In this document: positions 32,039-43,023 of the stretch, in pieces
Layout of the letters: each line of letters starts with the position of its first letter
How positions within the stretch are numbered: position 1 is the first letter of the stretch
DNA from: an uncultured Prochlorococcus sp.
GTDB taxonomy: Bacteria; Cyanobacteriota; Cyanobacteriia; PCC-6307; Cyanobiaceae
Assembly (NCBI GenBank): GCA_902550485.1
Contig: CACCZQ010000001.1
Location: 1 to 64,000 of the forward strand
DNA length: 64,000 bases
Direction: 5' to 3'
Translations under genes and position numbers: made by a program
The notes under the pieces: generated by a model
Told to the model about the DNA's origin: nothing
What the model saw: only the letters and a program-made list of their open reading frames with translations
Databases searched by the model: none

Positions 32039-33157
32039 GTGTTTGAATTTGAAATTACATCGAATTGCAGTAATACAGCGGCAAGAACTGGGATATTTCA
32101 TACACCAAATGGTCAGGTAAACACACCAAAATTTATGCCTGTGGGTACTTTGGCAACGGTTAAAGGAATTTCATCTAAGCAGTTAACCTCTACAGGATCA
32201 GAAATGATTCTTTCAAATACCTTTCATCTTCATTTACAACCTGGAGAAAAACTAGTTAAAGAATCTGGCGGAATACATAAGTTCATGAATTGGCCGAAGC
32301 CTATTCTTACTGATTCAGGAGGATATCAAGTTTTTAGTTTGGCCAAATTAAATAATATTTCTGATAAAGGCGTGGAATTTAAAAATCCAAGAGATGGTAG
32401 TCATGTTTTTTTATCACCTGAAAAAGTAATACAGATTCAAATGGATCTTGGATCGGATGTTGCGATGGCTTTTGACCATTGTCCTCCGCATACAGCTAAC
32501 GAAAATGATATTGAGGACTCTTTACAAAGAACTCATTCATGGTTGCAAAAATGTGTTGAGACTCATCGGAAATCCAATCAAGCATTATTCGGTATAGTTC
32601 AAGGTGGAAAGTATCCCAGATTGAGAGAATATAGTGCAAAATATACAAGTTCTTTTGATCTTCCTGGAATAGCAGTGGGAGGTGTAAGTGTTGGCGAGGC
32701 AGTCGAAGAAATACATAGTGTAATTAATTACGTCCCGAAATTCTTACCAATAAATAAACCAAGATATTTAATGGGAATTGGCTCCTTAAGAGAAATTTCT
32801 CTAGCTGTTGCTAATGGATTCGATATATTTGACTGTGTTTTGCCTACAAGACTAGGGAGGCATGGGACTGCATTTTTTAATGATGAAAGATTGAATTTGC
32901 GAAATGCTCGATTTAAAAATGACTTTTCTCCGATTGACAAAACTTGTAAATGCGAAACCTGTAAATCCTATTCTCGAGCATATTTGCATCATCTAATTAG
33001 AAATGACGAAATATTAGGCCTAACTCTCATAAGTTTGCATAATATTGCTCACTTAATAAGATTTACCAATGCAATTTCTACTGCAATTAGAGATAATTGT
33101 TTTACAAATGATTTCGCTCCTTGGAAAACATCCTCTATTGCTCACCATACGTGGTAA
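32039..33157 (+). CDS. tgt: Queuine tRNA-ribosyltransferase
   Basis: GTG start; [36 protein letters not shown] zinc site. Confidence 0.97.
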   Translation: MFEFEITSNCSNTAARTGIFHTPNGQVNTPKFMPVGTLATVKGISSKQLTSTGSEMILSNTFHLHLQPGEKLVKESGGIHKFMNWPKPILTDSGGYQVFSLAKLNNISDKGVEFKNPRDGSHVFLSPEKVIQIQMDLGSDVAMAFDHCPPHTANENDIEDSLQRTHSWLQKCVETHRKSNQALFGIVQGGKYPRLREYSAKYTSSFDLPGIAVGGVSVGEAVEEIHSVINYVPKFLPINKPRYLMGIGSLREISLAVANGFDIFDCVLPTRLGRHGTAFFNDERLNLRNARFKNDFSPIDKTCKCETCKSYSRAYLHHLIRNDEILGLTLISLHNIAHLIRFTNAISTAIRDNCFTNDFAPWKTSSIAHHTW

Positions 33158-33190
33158 CGTCTTATCATAATTAATTAAATTATCAAAAAG

Positions 33191-33331
33191 GTGCTCATTC
33201 TATTTAATACATTCGCTGAATTGCCCGAGGCTTATAAGGCCTTTGCTCCAACCGTTGATGTTCTTCCACTGATTCCTTTATTTTTCTTTTTATTAGTGTT
33301 TGTTTGGCAAGCTGCTGTTGGATTTAAATAA
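33191..33331 (+). CDS. psbK: Photosystem II protein PsbK
   Basis: Manual translation (GTG start) [46 protein letters not shown]. Confidence 0.95.
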
Positions 33332-33357
33332 AATTCTTTTAGTTTAGATTGTTAGTA

Positions 33358-34362
33358 TTAGACTGGATTTTCAAGTAAAATCGCATCTCCGGAATTTTCT
33401 ACTGCACTCTCTATAAAATCAGCAATTTTTAATGCTCTTGAGGCTTGCTCACCATCCACCTCAGGTATTTCTTTGCCCTGAACGCACTTAAGAAAATGCT
33501 CCAATTCTGCATAAAGAGGCTCAATGGAGGTTGTGCTAACTTCTTCAACATATCCGTCATTTCTATAAACTAATTCTCCATGTTCTGCAGTGTATGATTC
33601 ATGAGACTTTCTATGGATTTGAAGAGAGTGATTTAAAAAATCAGTTTCTACAAGTCCATTTTGGCAGTGAGCACTTAAACTCCTAATTTTTTTGTGACTC
33701 ATTTTACTGGCAGTCAAACTTGCAATAACATTATTTTTAAAAACTAAAGTAGCATTGACATAATCTATTAATCCTTCACTATTTCTGCCTCCAACTGCCG
33801 CTAATTTTTGTATTTTGGAGTTGACGAGTTCTAAAATTAGATCAATATCATGGATCATTAAATCCATGACTACAGATACATCATTTGCTCTATCTGCATG
33901 AGGACTATGTCTTCTTGCTTCCAAAACAACAATTTCTTCATTATGCACTATTTTATTTAATTCTCTAAAAGCAGGATTAAATCTTTCAATATGCCCAACT
34001 TGTAATAGACAGTTACTTGCATTAGCAGCCTCTATTAAAGATTTTGCTTCTAACTCGTTAGCCGCAATTGGTTTTTCAATGAGAACGTTAGTACCTCCAT
34101 TAAGACAATCTAGTCCTACTTTTTGATGAAGTAGTGTTGGGACAGCGACACAGATAGCATCAACTTTTGGAATTAAGTCTTTATAGTCTTTGAACCATTC
34201 ACATTGGAATTGCTCAATAGCTAATTTGCCTCTCTCTTCATTTGGATCTGCAACTCCAATGAGATTTGCATCTTTGAGCAAACTTAGTACTCGTGCATGA
34301 TGCCAACCCATATTCCCTATACCTATGACTCCAACCTTTACTGGTGATGAGGTTGGCTGCAT
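33358..34362 (-). CDS. Gfo/Idh/MocA family oxidoreductase
   Basis: VGVIGIGNMGWHHARVL Rossmann motif; VLIEKPIA. Confidence 0.92.
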   Translation of the reverse strand: MQPTSSPVKVGVIGIGNMGWHHARVLSLLKDANLIGVADPNEERGKLAIEQFQCEWFKDYKDLIPKVDAICVAVPTLLHQKVGLDCLNGGTNVLIEKPIAANELEAKSLIEAANASNCLLQVGHIERFNPAFRELNKIVHNEEIVVLEARRHSPHADRANDVSVVMDLMIHDIDLILELVNSKIQKLAAVGGRNSEGLIDYVNATLVFKNNVIASLTASKMSHKKIRSLSAHCQNGLVETDFLNHSLQIHRKSHESYTAEHGELVYRNDGYVEEVSTTSIEPLYAELEHFLKCVQGKEIPEVDGEQASRALKIADFIESAVENSGDAILLENPV

Positions 34363-34412
34363 AATTTCAAATCCATATATTAATTATCATTATCCTCTAT
34401 GGGAAGCCACAT

Positions 34413-35681
34413 TTAGCTTTTGGGAAAGATAATTTTAACACGATCAATTTTTGGACCTGACATAGAAATAACTTCAAATTTAATGTTACTAAAATCTAAA
34501 ACATCGCCAATCTTTGGAACCATTTGAAATTTTTCTAGCAGAAATCCAGCAAGGGTATGATAATCTGCCCCTTCTGGAATAGAACATCCTAACTTTTTAT
34601 TGATATCTATAATTTCTGATTTTCCCGCTATTGACCATTTTCTAGAGAAATTATCTAACATTCTCATATCTGAATAAATTCTATTATTAAGCATTTCCTC
34701 TCCAACTATTTCCCCATTAAGATCAGCTGCAGTTATGAGTCCCTCTGTCCCACCGTGTTCATCAACTACTAGTAAGAAGGGATTGTAGTCTCTTACTATT
34801 GGAAATATTTCTGCTAGTGAACATGTTTCTATTATTTTTGTTACTGGTAAAAGGAATGGCTCTAATAATGTATCGGCTTCCATTTCACCTTTTGATATTG
34901 GCTTAGCTAGATAACGCAAATCTAATACACCTAATACATCATCTAAAGACTCACCAATCACAAAGAAGCGAGCATGTCGAGTTTTATCGACTTGTTTCAT
35001 AAGTTCTGAAAAGGTTATATTTTTTGGCAAAGTTACCATTTCAGATCTTGGAATCATCACTTCTTTAACCTGTGTATCTTTTAAAGCAAAAACTCCCTCA
35101 AGAATATTCTTCTCATCTGGTTTTAAACCTGTTACATTATCTGTTTCTATGAGAGTTTCTAATTCTCCAGCAGATAAACCCGAGTTTAAAGAATCCCATT
35201 TGTTATTTAAATTAAACAAGCCTAAACAGGCGCTAGCAAAGAATTCTATTGTTTTCACAATAGGATTCATGGCTTTTCTTACGGCATCGAATATTGTAGT
35301 TAACTTTAATGCAGCAGATTCTGGATTATTAATTACTAAAGCTTTTGGAATTAGTCCAGAAACAAGAGTAACAACTAAAACAACAAATAAAAATAGTAGA
35401 AGATCATAAAATCTATTTGATAAAATATTTCTTTTCCAATAATCGTTAGCCAGGTTATTGCTTAGCCATCCAATTGCAATTAATGAAATTGTCACTCCAA
35501 ATTGAGAAGCAATTAATGAAGATCTAAAGCGTTTTTGAATTTTTAAAATTGCAAATGCTCCCTTCTTTTTTTCTTCTATTAACCTTAAAACTTTACTTGG
35601 CCTTATTAATAAAAAAGAGAGTTCACTCGCTGCGAAAAAGGCTGGTAAAAATAAAAGAAATAAAAGTAGAGTTATTTTCAT
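34413..35681 (-). CDS. CNNM/CorC-type hemolysin-like CBS-domain membrane protein
   Basis: N-terminal DUF21-like TM region; VKEVMIPRSEMVTLPKN; VVDEHGGTEGLIT. Confidence 0.93.
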   Translation of the reverse strand: MKITLLLFLLFLPAFFAASELSFLLIRPSKVLRLIEEKKKGAFAILKIQKRFRSSLIASQFGVTISLIAIGWLSNNLANDYWKRNILSNRFYDLLLFLFVVLVVTLVSGLIPKALVINNPESAALKLTTIFDAVRKAMNPIVKTIEFFASACLGLFNLNNKWDSLNSGLSAGELETLIETDNVTGLKPDEKNILEGVFALKDTQVKEVMIPRSEMVTLPKNITFSELMKQVDKTRHARFFVIGESLDDVLGVLDLRYLAKPISKGEMEADTLLEPFLLPVTKIIETCSLAEIFPIVRDYNPFLLVVDEHGGTEGLITAADLNGEIVGEEMLNNRIYSDMRMLDNFSRKWSIAGKSEIIDINKKLGCSIPEGADYHTLAGFLLEKFQMVPKIGDVLDFSNIKFEVISMSGPKIDRVKIIFPKS

Positions 35682-35699
35682 TCAATGACAAATGAATAA

Positions 35700-35772
35700 T
35701 GGGGGTGGCGAGGATCGAACTCGCCTTAGCCAAATTATGAGTTTGGTGCATTCACCAGATTGCTACACCCCC
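35700..35772 (-). tRNA. tRNA-Met(CAT), probably elongator type
   Basis: Minus strand gggggtgtagcaatctggtgaatgcaccaaactcataatttggctaaggcgagttcgatcctcgccaccccca; anticodon cat; paired G1-C72 argues against initiator. tRNA-Ile2 not fully excluded. Confidence 0.88.
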
Positions 35773-35913
35773 AAGGGAATTTATGTAATTTTAATTACAT
35801 TGAATTTCAATATACAATATAAAAATAATATTTCAAAAAACACCTCATTAGGAAGTTTTTGTGAGATTTCTTTTTTTTCTTCTAATCTTTAAATATAAAT
35901 TTAACTTTTACTA

Positions 35914-36474
35914 ATGGGCAAATTTTCAGATAAGTATGATTTAAATAAAGCAAAATTGTTAAAACAGTTAATTGAAAAATCTTACAAAAAAGGAAACTTT
36001 ACTTTATCTTCAGGAAAACAAAGCAGTCATTACTTGAACTGTAAACCAGTGTCATTAAATGGTGAAGGCTTAAACTTAATAAGTGAATTATTTTTAGATT
36101 TAAAGGACTCAAGGTCAAAAGCTGTAGCAGGATTGACATTAGGTGCAGACCCTATAGTAAGTGGATTAATTGTTAAAGCAGCTTTGAATGGACTAGACCT
36201 TGATGGTTTAATAATTAGGAAAGAAATCAAAAAATACGGTACCAAAGCTGGAATAGAGGGTCCTATATTAGAAGAAGGAACTTTGGTAACTGTCTTAGAG
36301 GATGTGGTTACGACTGCTGGTTCAGTAATAAAAGCTATAAAAAAATTACGAGAAAACAATTATGTTGTTGAGGAAGTTTTGTCTATAGTTGATAGGCAAG
36401 AAGGGGGATTAGAAGCACTTGAAGATGAAAATGTTAAATTAAAGAGTCTTTTTACAATTAAAGACTTTTTATAA
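35914..36474 (+). CDS. pyrE: Orotate phosphoribosyltransferase
   Basis: [40 protein letters not shown] loop. Confidence 0.95.
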   Translation: MGKFSDKYDLNKAKLLKQLIEKSYKKGNFTLSSGKQSSHYLNCKPVSLNGEGLNLISELFLDLKDSRSKAVAGLTLGADPIVSGLIVKAALNGLDLDGLIIRKEIKKYGTKAGIEGPILEEGTLVTVLEDVVTTAGSVIKAIKKLRENNYVVEEVLSIVDRQEGGLEALEDENVKLKSLFTIKDFL

Positions 36475-36484
36475 TTATTTCAAA

Positions 36485-37321
36485 ATGCAAGATATAAAAA
36501 AAAAGTTTTGGCTTGAAAAATTTGATTATTTTTCAATTACTGGAAAAGATGCCAGAAAATTTTTGAATGGAATAACAACTGGTAATATTCTTAATTCAGA
36601 AAATAAAGTTATCAAAACTTGTTGGTTAACTCCAAATGGAGTTCTAAGGTCATTAATTGAAATTATTTTTTTAGAAAGAAGCTTAGAAGTAATTATCTTG
36701 GCGGGTAACACAAATGAAATAATTGATTACTTTAATCAAATTATTTTTCCAGCGGACGATGTACTTCTGAGTGAACCTTCCTTGATAAATAGAATTCAGG
36801 AAATTGATGAATCTAGTTCATGGAGAAGCTACCAGCCTATTTTCTTCAAAACAGAAGATAAAGAATTTGAAATGTATAAAAATAAACTAAATTTACTAAA
36901 TCCCAATGATTTAAAACTTTGGAAGATTAATCAGGCAATACCATCATTAGAAATGGAAATAAATGGAAAAAATAATCCTCTTGAGCTTGGATTAAAAGAT
37001 CTTATAGATTTTAATAAAGGTTGTTATTTAGGACAAGAAACAATTTCAAAAATAAAAAATGTTTCTTCCTTAAAACAGGAAATAAGAATTTGGAAATCAA
37101 TTGAATCTAATTTGAATTTAGACTTAGAAGATAAAAATTTATATATAAATTCTGCCAAGGATATTTCTGTAGGCAAAATCACTAGTTTTTTAAAATTAGA
37201 TTCTCAAATAAAAGGATTAGCTATGATAAAAAGAAAATATTTAGAGGAAGGAAGTTATTTTTTTTCAGAAATTTTTGGAAAAATTATTATAAATAAATCT
37301 GTAGGATCAATTTTTCTTTAA
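36485..37321 (+). CDS. YgfZ/GcvT-like folate-binding protein
   Basis: DFNKGCYLGQETISKIKN (KGCYxGQE motif). Confidence 0.9.
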   Translation: MQDIKKKFWLEKFDYFSITGKDARKFLNGITTGNILNSENKVIKTCWLTPNGVLRSLIEIIFLERSLEVIILAGNTNEIIDYFNQIIFPADDVLLSEPSLINRIQEIDESSSWRSYQPIFFKTEDKEFEMYKNKLNLLNPNDLKLWKINQAIPSLEMEINGKNNPLELGLKDLIDFNKGCYLGQETISKIKNVSSLKQEIRIWKSIESNLNLDLEDKNLYINSAKDISVGKITSFLKLDSQIKGLAMIKRKYLEEGSYFFSEIFGKIIINKSVGSIFL

Positions 37322-38725
37322 TCGATTTTTTATTAAATATTCTGCAATTTGTAGAGTAGCAAAACAATCATCTTTGTTATATTGGATAATTTTCTTTAAA
37401 AATATTTGGTTTTCTGTAATTTGATATTGAATCCACCAATAAAGTGCCTTAGAGCCACTTACATTTTTCTGAGACCATTCAAATCCAAGCCAATTAGAAA
37501 CATTTTTTAAGCCATATTTTTTTAGTGGTAATATCCAAGACTTTCTTATTAAGGTATGTAGGTCAATAAATCTGGAGGAAAGTGAATGAATTTCTTCAAA
37601 ACTAAAATTTAGTTCTTTAGCAATATTAATTATTGATATTTTTTCAGTTTCTCCGTAATGTAAGACTGGCCACTCCTTGTGTGAAAAAAGTATTTCAATA
37701 ATTTGTCTGTAAGATTCTCCTTTATTGTTTTTAAGATTTAAGATTGGTTCATAAATAAGATCTTCTTTTTTTATAGACAAATTATTTACTTTTAAAAATC
37801 CATATAAAAAATCATGCTTTTCATCTGGATTTGACTCAATATCAAATATATAAAATCCCGAACATATTTTTTCAAATAGATCTTCCGTATTATTTTTATT
37901 AGAAATTAAATATGGTTCTCCAGAGATATATGCTTGTGCTTGCTTTACAAATATGGATGCTTTTTCATACTTCTGATCTTTGAATTTAGACAATTTCTCT
38001 CCAAGTTGTTTTTCGCTGTACGAAGCTAATGCTTGGGTATTAGTTATTCCATTTTCTTTAAGTAACGAGGCCGTTTTGGAACCTATTCCATCTATATCTG
38101 TTAGATATCCATTTTCTTTTGCTTCTTTGTCACAAAATTTTTGCCAGGAACAAATAGTACATTTTTTTCTATCTTGAGTTATTTCTGGTATAAATCCCTC
38201 CAAGCATTCATTCAAATCTAATAAAACATTTAAAACTTTTTTTCTTAATTTTTTATTTATATAAATTTCTTCAACTTTAACTTTTTTATAAAAAGTTGAA
38301 ATTACTAATCCTTTCTCAATTTTAGATTCTTGGAAAGATTCCAAAAGCATAGAACAAAAAGCTAAGTCGAATAAATGTTCTTTAGTTGTTTTGTGGCCTA
38401 ACTTGTAAACAGCAGGTAAATATTTATATTGTCCCCATTTACTTTTACCTTTAGTCTTTAAAAGTAATTGTGGAAGTATCTCTGCGTTTATATTTTGGAA
38501 AAGATTTCCTTTGATTTTTAATCCAATTACCCCTTGATAACCATTCTCACAGGCTTTTAATCCTGTATATATTTCACCATTACAAAATTCAGAGAAAATT
38601 TGAAACTGATTAATTTTATCTATAGCTTTATGGGGAGACCAAACTTCATAAGATTTTTTACCCTTAAAATCGAGCCATGCTTTTCTTTTGCATCTTGTAA
38701 AACTTTTTAAATGAAGAGAATTCAA
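37307..38725 (-). CDS. TM0106 family RecB-like putative nuclease with C-terminal RNase H-like domain
   Basis: FTRCKRKAWLDFKG; CTICSWQKFC; HhH-like DIDGIGSKTASLLKENGI; FDIESNPDEKHDFLYGF ... YNKDDCFATLQIAEYL. Confidence 0.8.
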   Translation of the reverse strand: MNSLHLKSFTRCKRKAWLDFKGKKSYEVWSPHKAIDKINQFQIFSEFCNGEIYTGLKACENGYQGVIGLKIKGNLFQNINAEILPQLLLKTKGKSKWGQYKYLPAVYKLGHKTTKEHLFDLAFCSMLLESFQESKIEKGLVISTFYKKVKVEEIYINKKLRKKVLNVLLDLNECLEGFIPEITQDRKKCTICSWQKFCDKEAKENGYLTDIDGIGSKTASLLKENGITNTQALASYSEKQLGEKLSKFKDQKYEKASIFVKQAQAYISGEPYLISNKNNTEDLFEKICSGFYIFDIESNPDEKHDFLYGFLKVNNLSIKKEDLIYEPILNLKNNKGESYRQIIEILFSHKEWPVLHYGETEKISIINIAKELNFSFEEIHSLSSRFIDLHTLIRKSWILPLKKYGLKNVSNWLGFEWSQKNVSGSKALYWWIQYQITENQIFLKKIIQYNKDDCFATLQIAEYLIKNRLKKN

Positions 38726-38805
38726 ATTATTTTTTAATGGCGGTTTTAAAATTTACTCATATAAAATAGTATAGATAATTAAAAGAAATCAAGGAAATTT
38801 GAAAT

Positions 38806-40260
38806 TTGACAGCTGACAAATTAGATAAGATAAAATTTGGAACTGATGGTTGGAGAGGAATTATTGGTTTTGACTTTAACCTGTCCAATCTTTCAAGAGT
38901 TGTTGTCGCTGCATGTCAGGAGTTGCATTATCAATACTATAAAGAAGTTAATTCAAAGAAAATTATTATTGGATATGATCGTAGATTTATGGCTTGTGAA
39001 TTCGCCAAGCAAATAGTGCCTTTTGTAAGAGGATGTGGTTTCGAACCGATCTTATCTGATAGCTTTGTAACAACACCCTCTTGTAGTTTCTATGCCAAAG
39101 AAGTCGGTTGTCTTGGGGCGTTAGTAATTACAGCAAGTCATAATCCATATAATTGGCTAGGTCTGAAAATAAAGAGCTTTAATGGATGTTCTGTTGACGA
39201 ATCTTTTACAAGTGAAGTTGAAAAAAGATTAATCCTTGGAAATTCAATTGAAAAAATAGATGGTATTAATCAATTGGTAGATATTAAGAAATTTCATTTA
39301 GATAGAATTAAATCCCTTTTTGATATTGACTATATTTCCAAGAGATTAAAAAAAATGAAATTGAGAATTTTTGTAGATTCTATGCATGGTTCAGCTGCAA
39401 ATTGCGTGGCTGAAATTTTTGCTTCTAATGATTTAGAAGTTATTTCAGAAATCAGGAAAGATGCTGATCCTTTTTTTGGAGGAAACCCTCCTGAACCTCT
39501 TTTGAATTATGCAGATAATCTAAAACAAACACTAATGAAAAATTCAACAAATGAAGTGAAAACTTTAGGAATTATATTTGATGGTGATGGTGATAGAATT
39601 GCGGCAATTGATGAAAAAGGAAGATACTCTAGTACCCAAGATTTATTTCCATACTTTATTAGCTATTTAGGCGAAATTAAAAATAATTCTTATCCAGTTT
39701 TAAAGACTGTTAGTGGTTCAGATATTATTAAAAATGTATCAGAGAGTCAAAATAGAGATGTTTTTGAACTTCCAGTTGGCTTTAAATATATTGCTGAAAA
39801 AATGATTAAAGAAAAAATATTTATTGGAGGAGAGGAATCTGGGGGAGTTGGTTTTGGTGACTTTATGCCTGAAAGAGATGCTCTATATGCAGCGATGGTT
39901 TTATTAAATGGAATTGCTGAAAAATCTCAATATTTATATGAAACCTTAGATGAAATTCAAGAAGATTTTGGGCCAAGTTTTTATAAAAGAATTGATATTA
40001 AATTTCCAAATCAGTCAGAAAAAAATAACGTAAAAGAATTTATCATAGATAATATTCCTGAGAATATTAATAATCACAAGTTAAAAAGTATCTCAAAGAT
40101 CGATGGAATAAAGTTAAGAATTGATAAAAATTTTTGGCTTCTTTTTAGGTTTTCAGGCACGGAACCTCTCTTAAGATTATATTGTGAAGCACCAAAAGAA
40201 TCTTATCTAATTGAGGTATTAGAGTGGGGTCAAGAATTTATAAATTTGGCAGGAAAATAA
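38806..40260 (+). CDS. Phosphoglucomutase/phosphomannomutase family protein
   Basis: TTG start; FGTDGWRG; ITASHNPYNWLGLKIK; FDGDGDRIAAID; FRFSGTEPLLRLY. Confidence 0.93.
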   Translation: MTADKLDKIKFGTDGWRGIIGFDFNLSNLSRVVVAACQELHYQYYKEVNSKKIIIGYDRRFMACEFAKQIVPFVRGCGFEPILSDSFVTTPSCSFYAKEVGCLGALVITASHNPYNWLGLKIKSFNGCSVDESFTSEVEKRLILGNSIEKIDGINQLVDIKKFHLDRIKSLFDIDYISKRLKKMKLRIFVDSMHGSAANCVAEIFASNDLEVISEIRKDADPFFGGNPPEPLLNYADNLKQTLMKNSTNEVKTLGIIFDGDGDRIAAIDEKGRYSSTQDLFPYFISYLGEIKNNSYPVLKTVSGSDIIKNVSESQNRDVFELPVGFKYIAEKMIKEKIFIGGEESGGVGFGDFMPERDALYAAMVLLNGIAEKSQYLYETLDEIQEDFGPSFYKRIDIKFPNQSEKNNVKEFIIDNIPENINNHKLKSISKIDGIKLRIDKNFWLLFRFSGTEPLLRLYCEAPKESYLIEVLEWGQEFINLAGK

Positions 40261-40262
40261 GG

Positions 40263-40838
40263 ATGAAAAATTTATTTTTAGCAAGTAAGAATAAAGGTAA
40301 AATTGAAGAATATAAGAAATTGCTTGCTGGAGTTAATTGTAAATTGTTACTCCAGCCAGAATCATTAGAAGTTGAAGAGGATGGACTCACATTTAGAGAT
40401 AATGCAATTAAAAAAGCGAGTGAGGTTTCGCGAAAAACGAATAATTTTTCAATAGCAGATGACTCAGGAATTTGTATTGAAGCGCTAGGTGGTAAGCCTG
40501 GCATTTACTCATCTAGATATGCAGAAAATGATCAGAAGAGAATTGAACGAGTTTTAAGAGAACTTGATGGAGTTCAAAATAGAAGTGCTTTCTTTATTGC
40601 AAATATTTGTGTTTGTTCCCCAAATGGTGAAGTGATTATTGAATCTGAGGCCAAATGTCACGGCAATATCATTTTAAACCCCAGAGGAAAAAGTGGTTTT
40701 GGGTATGACCCAATTTTTGAGGAGAGTTCTACCAGATTAACTTTCGCAGAAATGAATAATGATATTAAAGACTCTTGTAGTCATAGAGGTAAAGCATTAA
40801 AAAAAATTATTCCAGATTTAATTGAAATTTTTTCTTAA
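40263..40838 (+). CDS. rdgB: dITP/XTP pyrophosphatase (Ham1 family)
   Basis: MKNLFLASKNKGKIEEYKKLL; SIADDSGICIEALGGKPGIYSSRYA; GFGYDPIF. Track start 40224 lies inside the previous gene; 40263 fits better. Confidence 0.95.
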   Translation: MKNLFLASKNKGKIEEYKKLLAGVNCKLLLQPESLEVEEDGLTFRDNAIKKASEVSRKTNNFSIADDSGICIEALGGKPGIYSSRYAENDQKRIERVLRELDGVQNRSAFFIANICVCSPNGEVIIESEAKCHGNIILNPRGKSGFGYDPIFEESSTRLTFAEMNNDIKDSCSHRGKALKKIIPDLIEIFS

Positions 40839-40840
40839 AT

Positions 40841-42364
40841 TCAATTAACCCAAGATCCATGAAGGCCATGAGGAATTGAAATGGGTAATTCATAAACAGC
40901 TAATTCTTTTAAGTCTTTTGCGTCTAATATCACTAAATCGCTTCCTCTTCTTTTTCCGTTCCATAGAAGTATAAATAAAAATCCCTCATCTTCTTTTGAA
41001 GAGTTATCTGATGGAACCATAATTGGTTCACTAACAAATCCACTTGGACCTGCTGACCAATAAATTTCTTCTTTAGAAGTTAAATTTATTTTTTTTATTG
41101 CTTGAAGTGGAGCGTTCCCCAGTTTTTGAGATGTGCTTGCCATCCAACTAAAAGTTGCTTTTAATCCTAAGTTTTTAGGATTAACAACAGCAAATTCACA
41201 ACATTGTTCACTGAAAGTTTCAAGTTCACAAGTTTTTGTCTTTAGATCGATAATTGATCTTTTCAGTTTTCCTTCTGGATATTTATCAAAGTCAATATCC
41301 CTAAAATTCTCGTCTGGACCAACTGATGGGAAATCATCATAAAAAATACTATCCAATACGATTTTGGAATCTTTTTCAAATGCGTTTACATGATGAAAAA
41401 CGAATCCTTCTGGAGCATTTATTGTTAAAGGAGGCTGTCCTCTAAATAATCCACTTTCTCTGGGGATGATAAAAAACTTTGCCTTTTTATTTGGGTTTGA
41501 CTTTAGACATTGTGCTGCTCCTCTTTGACCCATTACAAATGGAAGAGGATTGAAATCAATAGCATTCTGTAAAAATATTGCCCAATTTGTTGTTATTGCG
41601 AAATCATGAAGGAATGCAAAGCCATTAAAGGTATCTTTTCTGTCAAAGATGAGCTCTCCAGAATTTGTACCAGCATTGTCAAATTCCATTAATCTAATAG
41701 TACTTTTTGGCCCAGTTTGTACTCCAAAAGTGACTAAAAGTTCTGAAGATGCATTTGAGTTTAGGTCTGTTTTGGGATGAGCACTAAATGCTTCGTTAGG
41801 CTTGAGAACTCCTCTTAATGATGTTAAACCAATAGTGTCAAGACTATCAGGATCCATTGCATGTGGACCAGCTGCTTCCCATAATGCGAGAATTTCATCT
41901 CCTAATTTAATGACATGTGTATTAGCGATATTCTTGAATTTTAGATCTAATGCATTATTTAAAATTCCTCCATTTTTTTGTGTTCCAAAAACACCTCTAT
42001 AAATAAATTTATCTATTTTTTCTTCTTCCAAATAGCCTTTAGTTTTAACAAATCTATTTGTTAAGAATGGCTGACCGTTTTTGAATTTTATGGATGTTAT
42101 CATCCCATCACCATCAAATGGATGATGAACCCATTGTCCACCTCTCTCTAGTATTCCTGGCCCATTTCTTAATAATGTTCCATTTAAATTTTTAATATTA
42201 TTACCTTTGCTAATTTTTAGAGGCTCTTTAGTTAGCTCCTTTTCTACATTTTGATAAGCACTTGACCAATCTTCTTTTTTAAAAATATTAAATTTATCAA
42301 TTTTTTTATCTTGTAAATTAGTCACAACAAAATAATCACTTAATATATCTTCGCCAAAATTCAA
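40841..42364 (-). CDS. Carotenoid cleavage oxygenase (RPE65/CCD family)
   Basis: HPFDGDGMI, FLHDFAIT, FVFHHVNAFE, C-terminal IPHGLHGSWV supply the iron-ligand His set. Confidence 0.93.
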   Translation of the reverse strand: MNFGEDILSDYFVVTNLQDKKIDKFNIFKKEDWSSAYQNVEKELTKEPLKISKGNNIKNLNGTLLRNGPGILERGGQWVHHPFDGDGMITSIKFKNGQPFLTNRFVKTKGYLEEEKIDKFIYRGVFGTQKNGGILNNALDLKFKNIANTHVIKLGDEILALWEAAGPHAMDPDSLDTIGLTSLRGVLKPNEAFSAHPKTDLNSNASSELLVTFGVQTGPKSTIRLMEFDNAGTNSGELIFDRKDTFNGFAFLHDFAITTNWAIFLQNAIDFNPLPFVMGQRGAAQCLKSNPNKKAKFFIIPRESGLFRGQPPLTINAPEGFVFHHVNAFEKDSKIVLDSIFYDDFPSVGPDENFRDIDFDKYPEGKLKRSIIDLKTKTCELETFSEQCCEFAVVNPKNLGLKATFSWMASTSQKLGNAPLQAIKKINLTSKEEIYWSAGPSGFVSEPIMVPSDNSSKEDEGFLFILLWNGKRRGSDLVILDAKDLKELAVYELPISIPHGLHGSWVN

Positions 42365-42397
42365 CTGAATTGTGGCTGATTCGAAAAAATTCCTATT

Positions 42398-43003
42398 TTA
42401 TTGTTTTTCTAACATTCCTTTACTGCTTGGAATTGAATTAGATCTTCTTGGATCTATCTCGGTAGCCATTCTCATTGCTCTTGAAAAAGATTTAAAGCAC
42501 GCCTCAACTATGTGATGTGAATTACTTCCTCGTATTTGGTTAATATGCAGTGTAATACCGCTGTTATTTACAAAGGCAATAAAAAATTCTCTTACTAGTT
42601 CAGTATCATAATTTCCTATTCTAGGGGCTTTTAATTGAAGATCATAAGATAGATGGGGTCTACCAGAGCAGTCTAAAGTGACTTGAACTAATGCTTCATC
42701 TAATGGGGCAAAGAAATGTCCAAATCTGCTTATTCCTTTTCTTTCTCCCAAGGCTTTTGAAAATGCTTTGCCTAGTGCGATTCCTACATCTTCATTTGTA
42801 TGATGATCATCAATATGAGTATCTCCAATTGCTTTTATTTTTAAATCGAACAAACCATGACTCGATATTTGATGAAGCATATGATCTAAGAATGGTATCC
42901 CGGTATCGATCTCAGAAATACCATTGCCATCTAAGTTTATAAATACAGAAATATCTGTTTCATTCGTTTTTCTTTTTATTTCAGATTGCCTTAGAGATGA
43001 CAT
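42398..43003 (-). CDS. hisB: Imidazoleglycerol-phosphate dehydratase
   Basis: [49 protein letters not shown]. Confidence 0.98.
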   Translation of the reverse strand: MSSLRQSEIKRKTNETDISVFINLDGNGISEIDTGIPFLDHMLHQISSHGLFDLKIKAIGDTHIDDHHTNEDVGIALGKAFSKALGERKGISRFGHFFAPLDEALVQVTLDCSGRPHLSYDLQLKAPRIGNYDTELVREFFIAFVNNSGITLHINQIRGSNSHHIVEACFKSFSRAMRMATEIDPRRSNSIPSSKGMLEKQ

Positions 43004-43023
43004 TTTTATGCAAAAAACTTAGT

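Noticed and set aside
35692-35892. 66-aa ORF on the plus strand
   Set aside because: Overlaps the antisense of tRNA-Met; spurious.
40224-40262. Upstream start of the rdgB ORF
   Set aside because: Lies in the mutase gene; the Ham1 N-terminus MKNLFLASKNKGK starts at 40263.
42691-42942. 83-aa plus-strand ORF with hydrophobic translation
   Set aside because: Antisense to hisB; composition is a by-product of the opposite reading frame.
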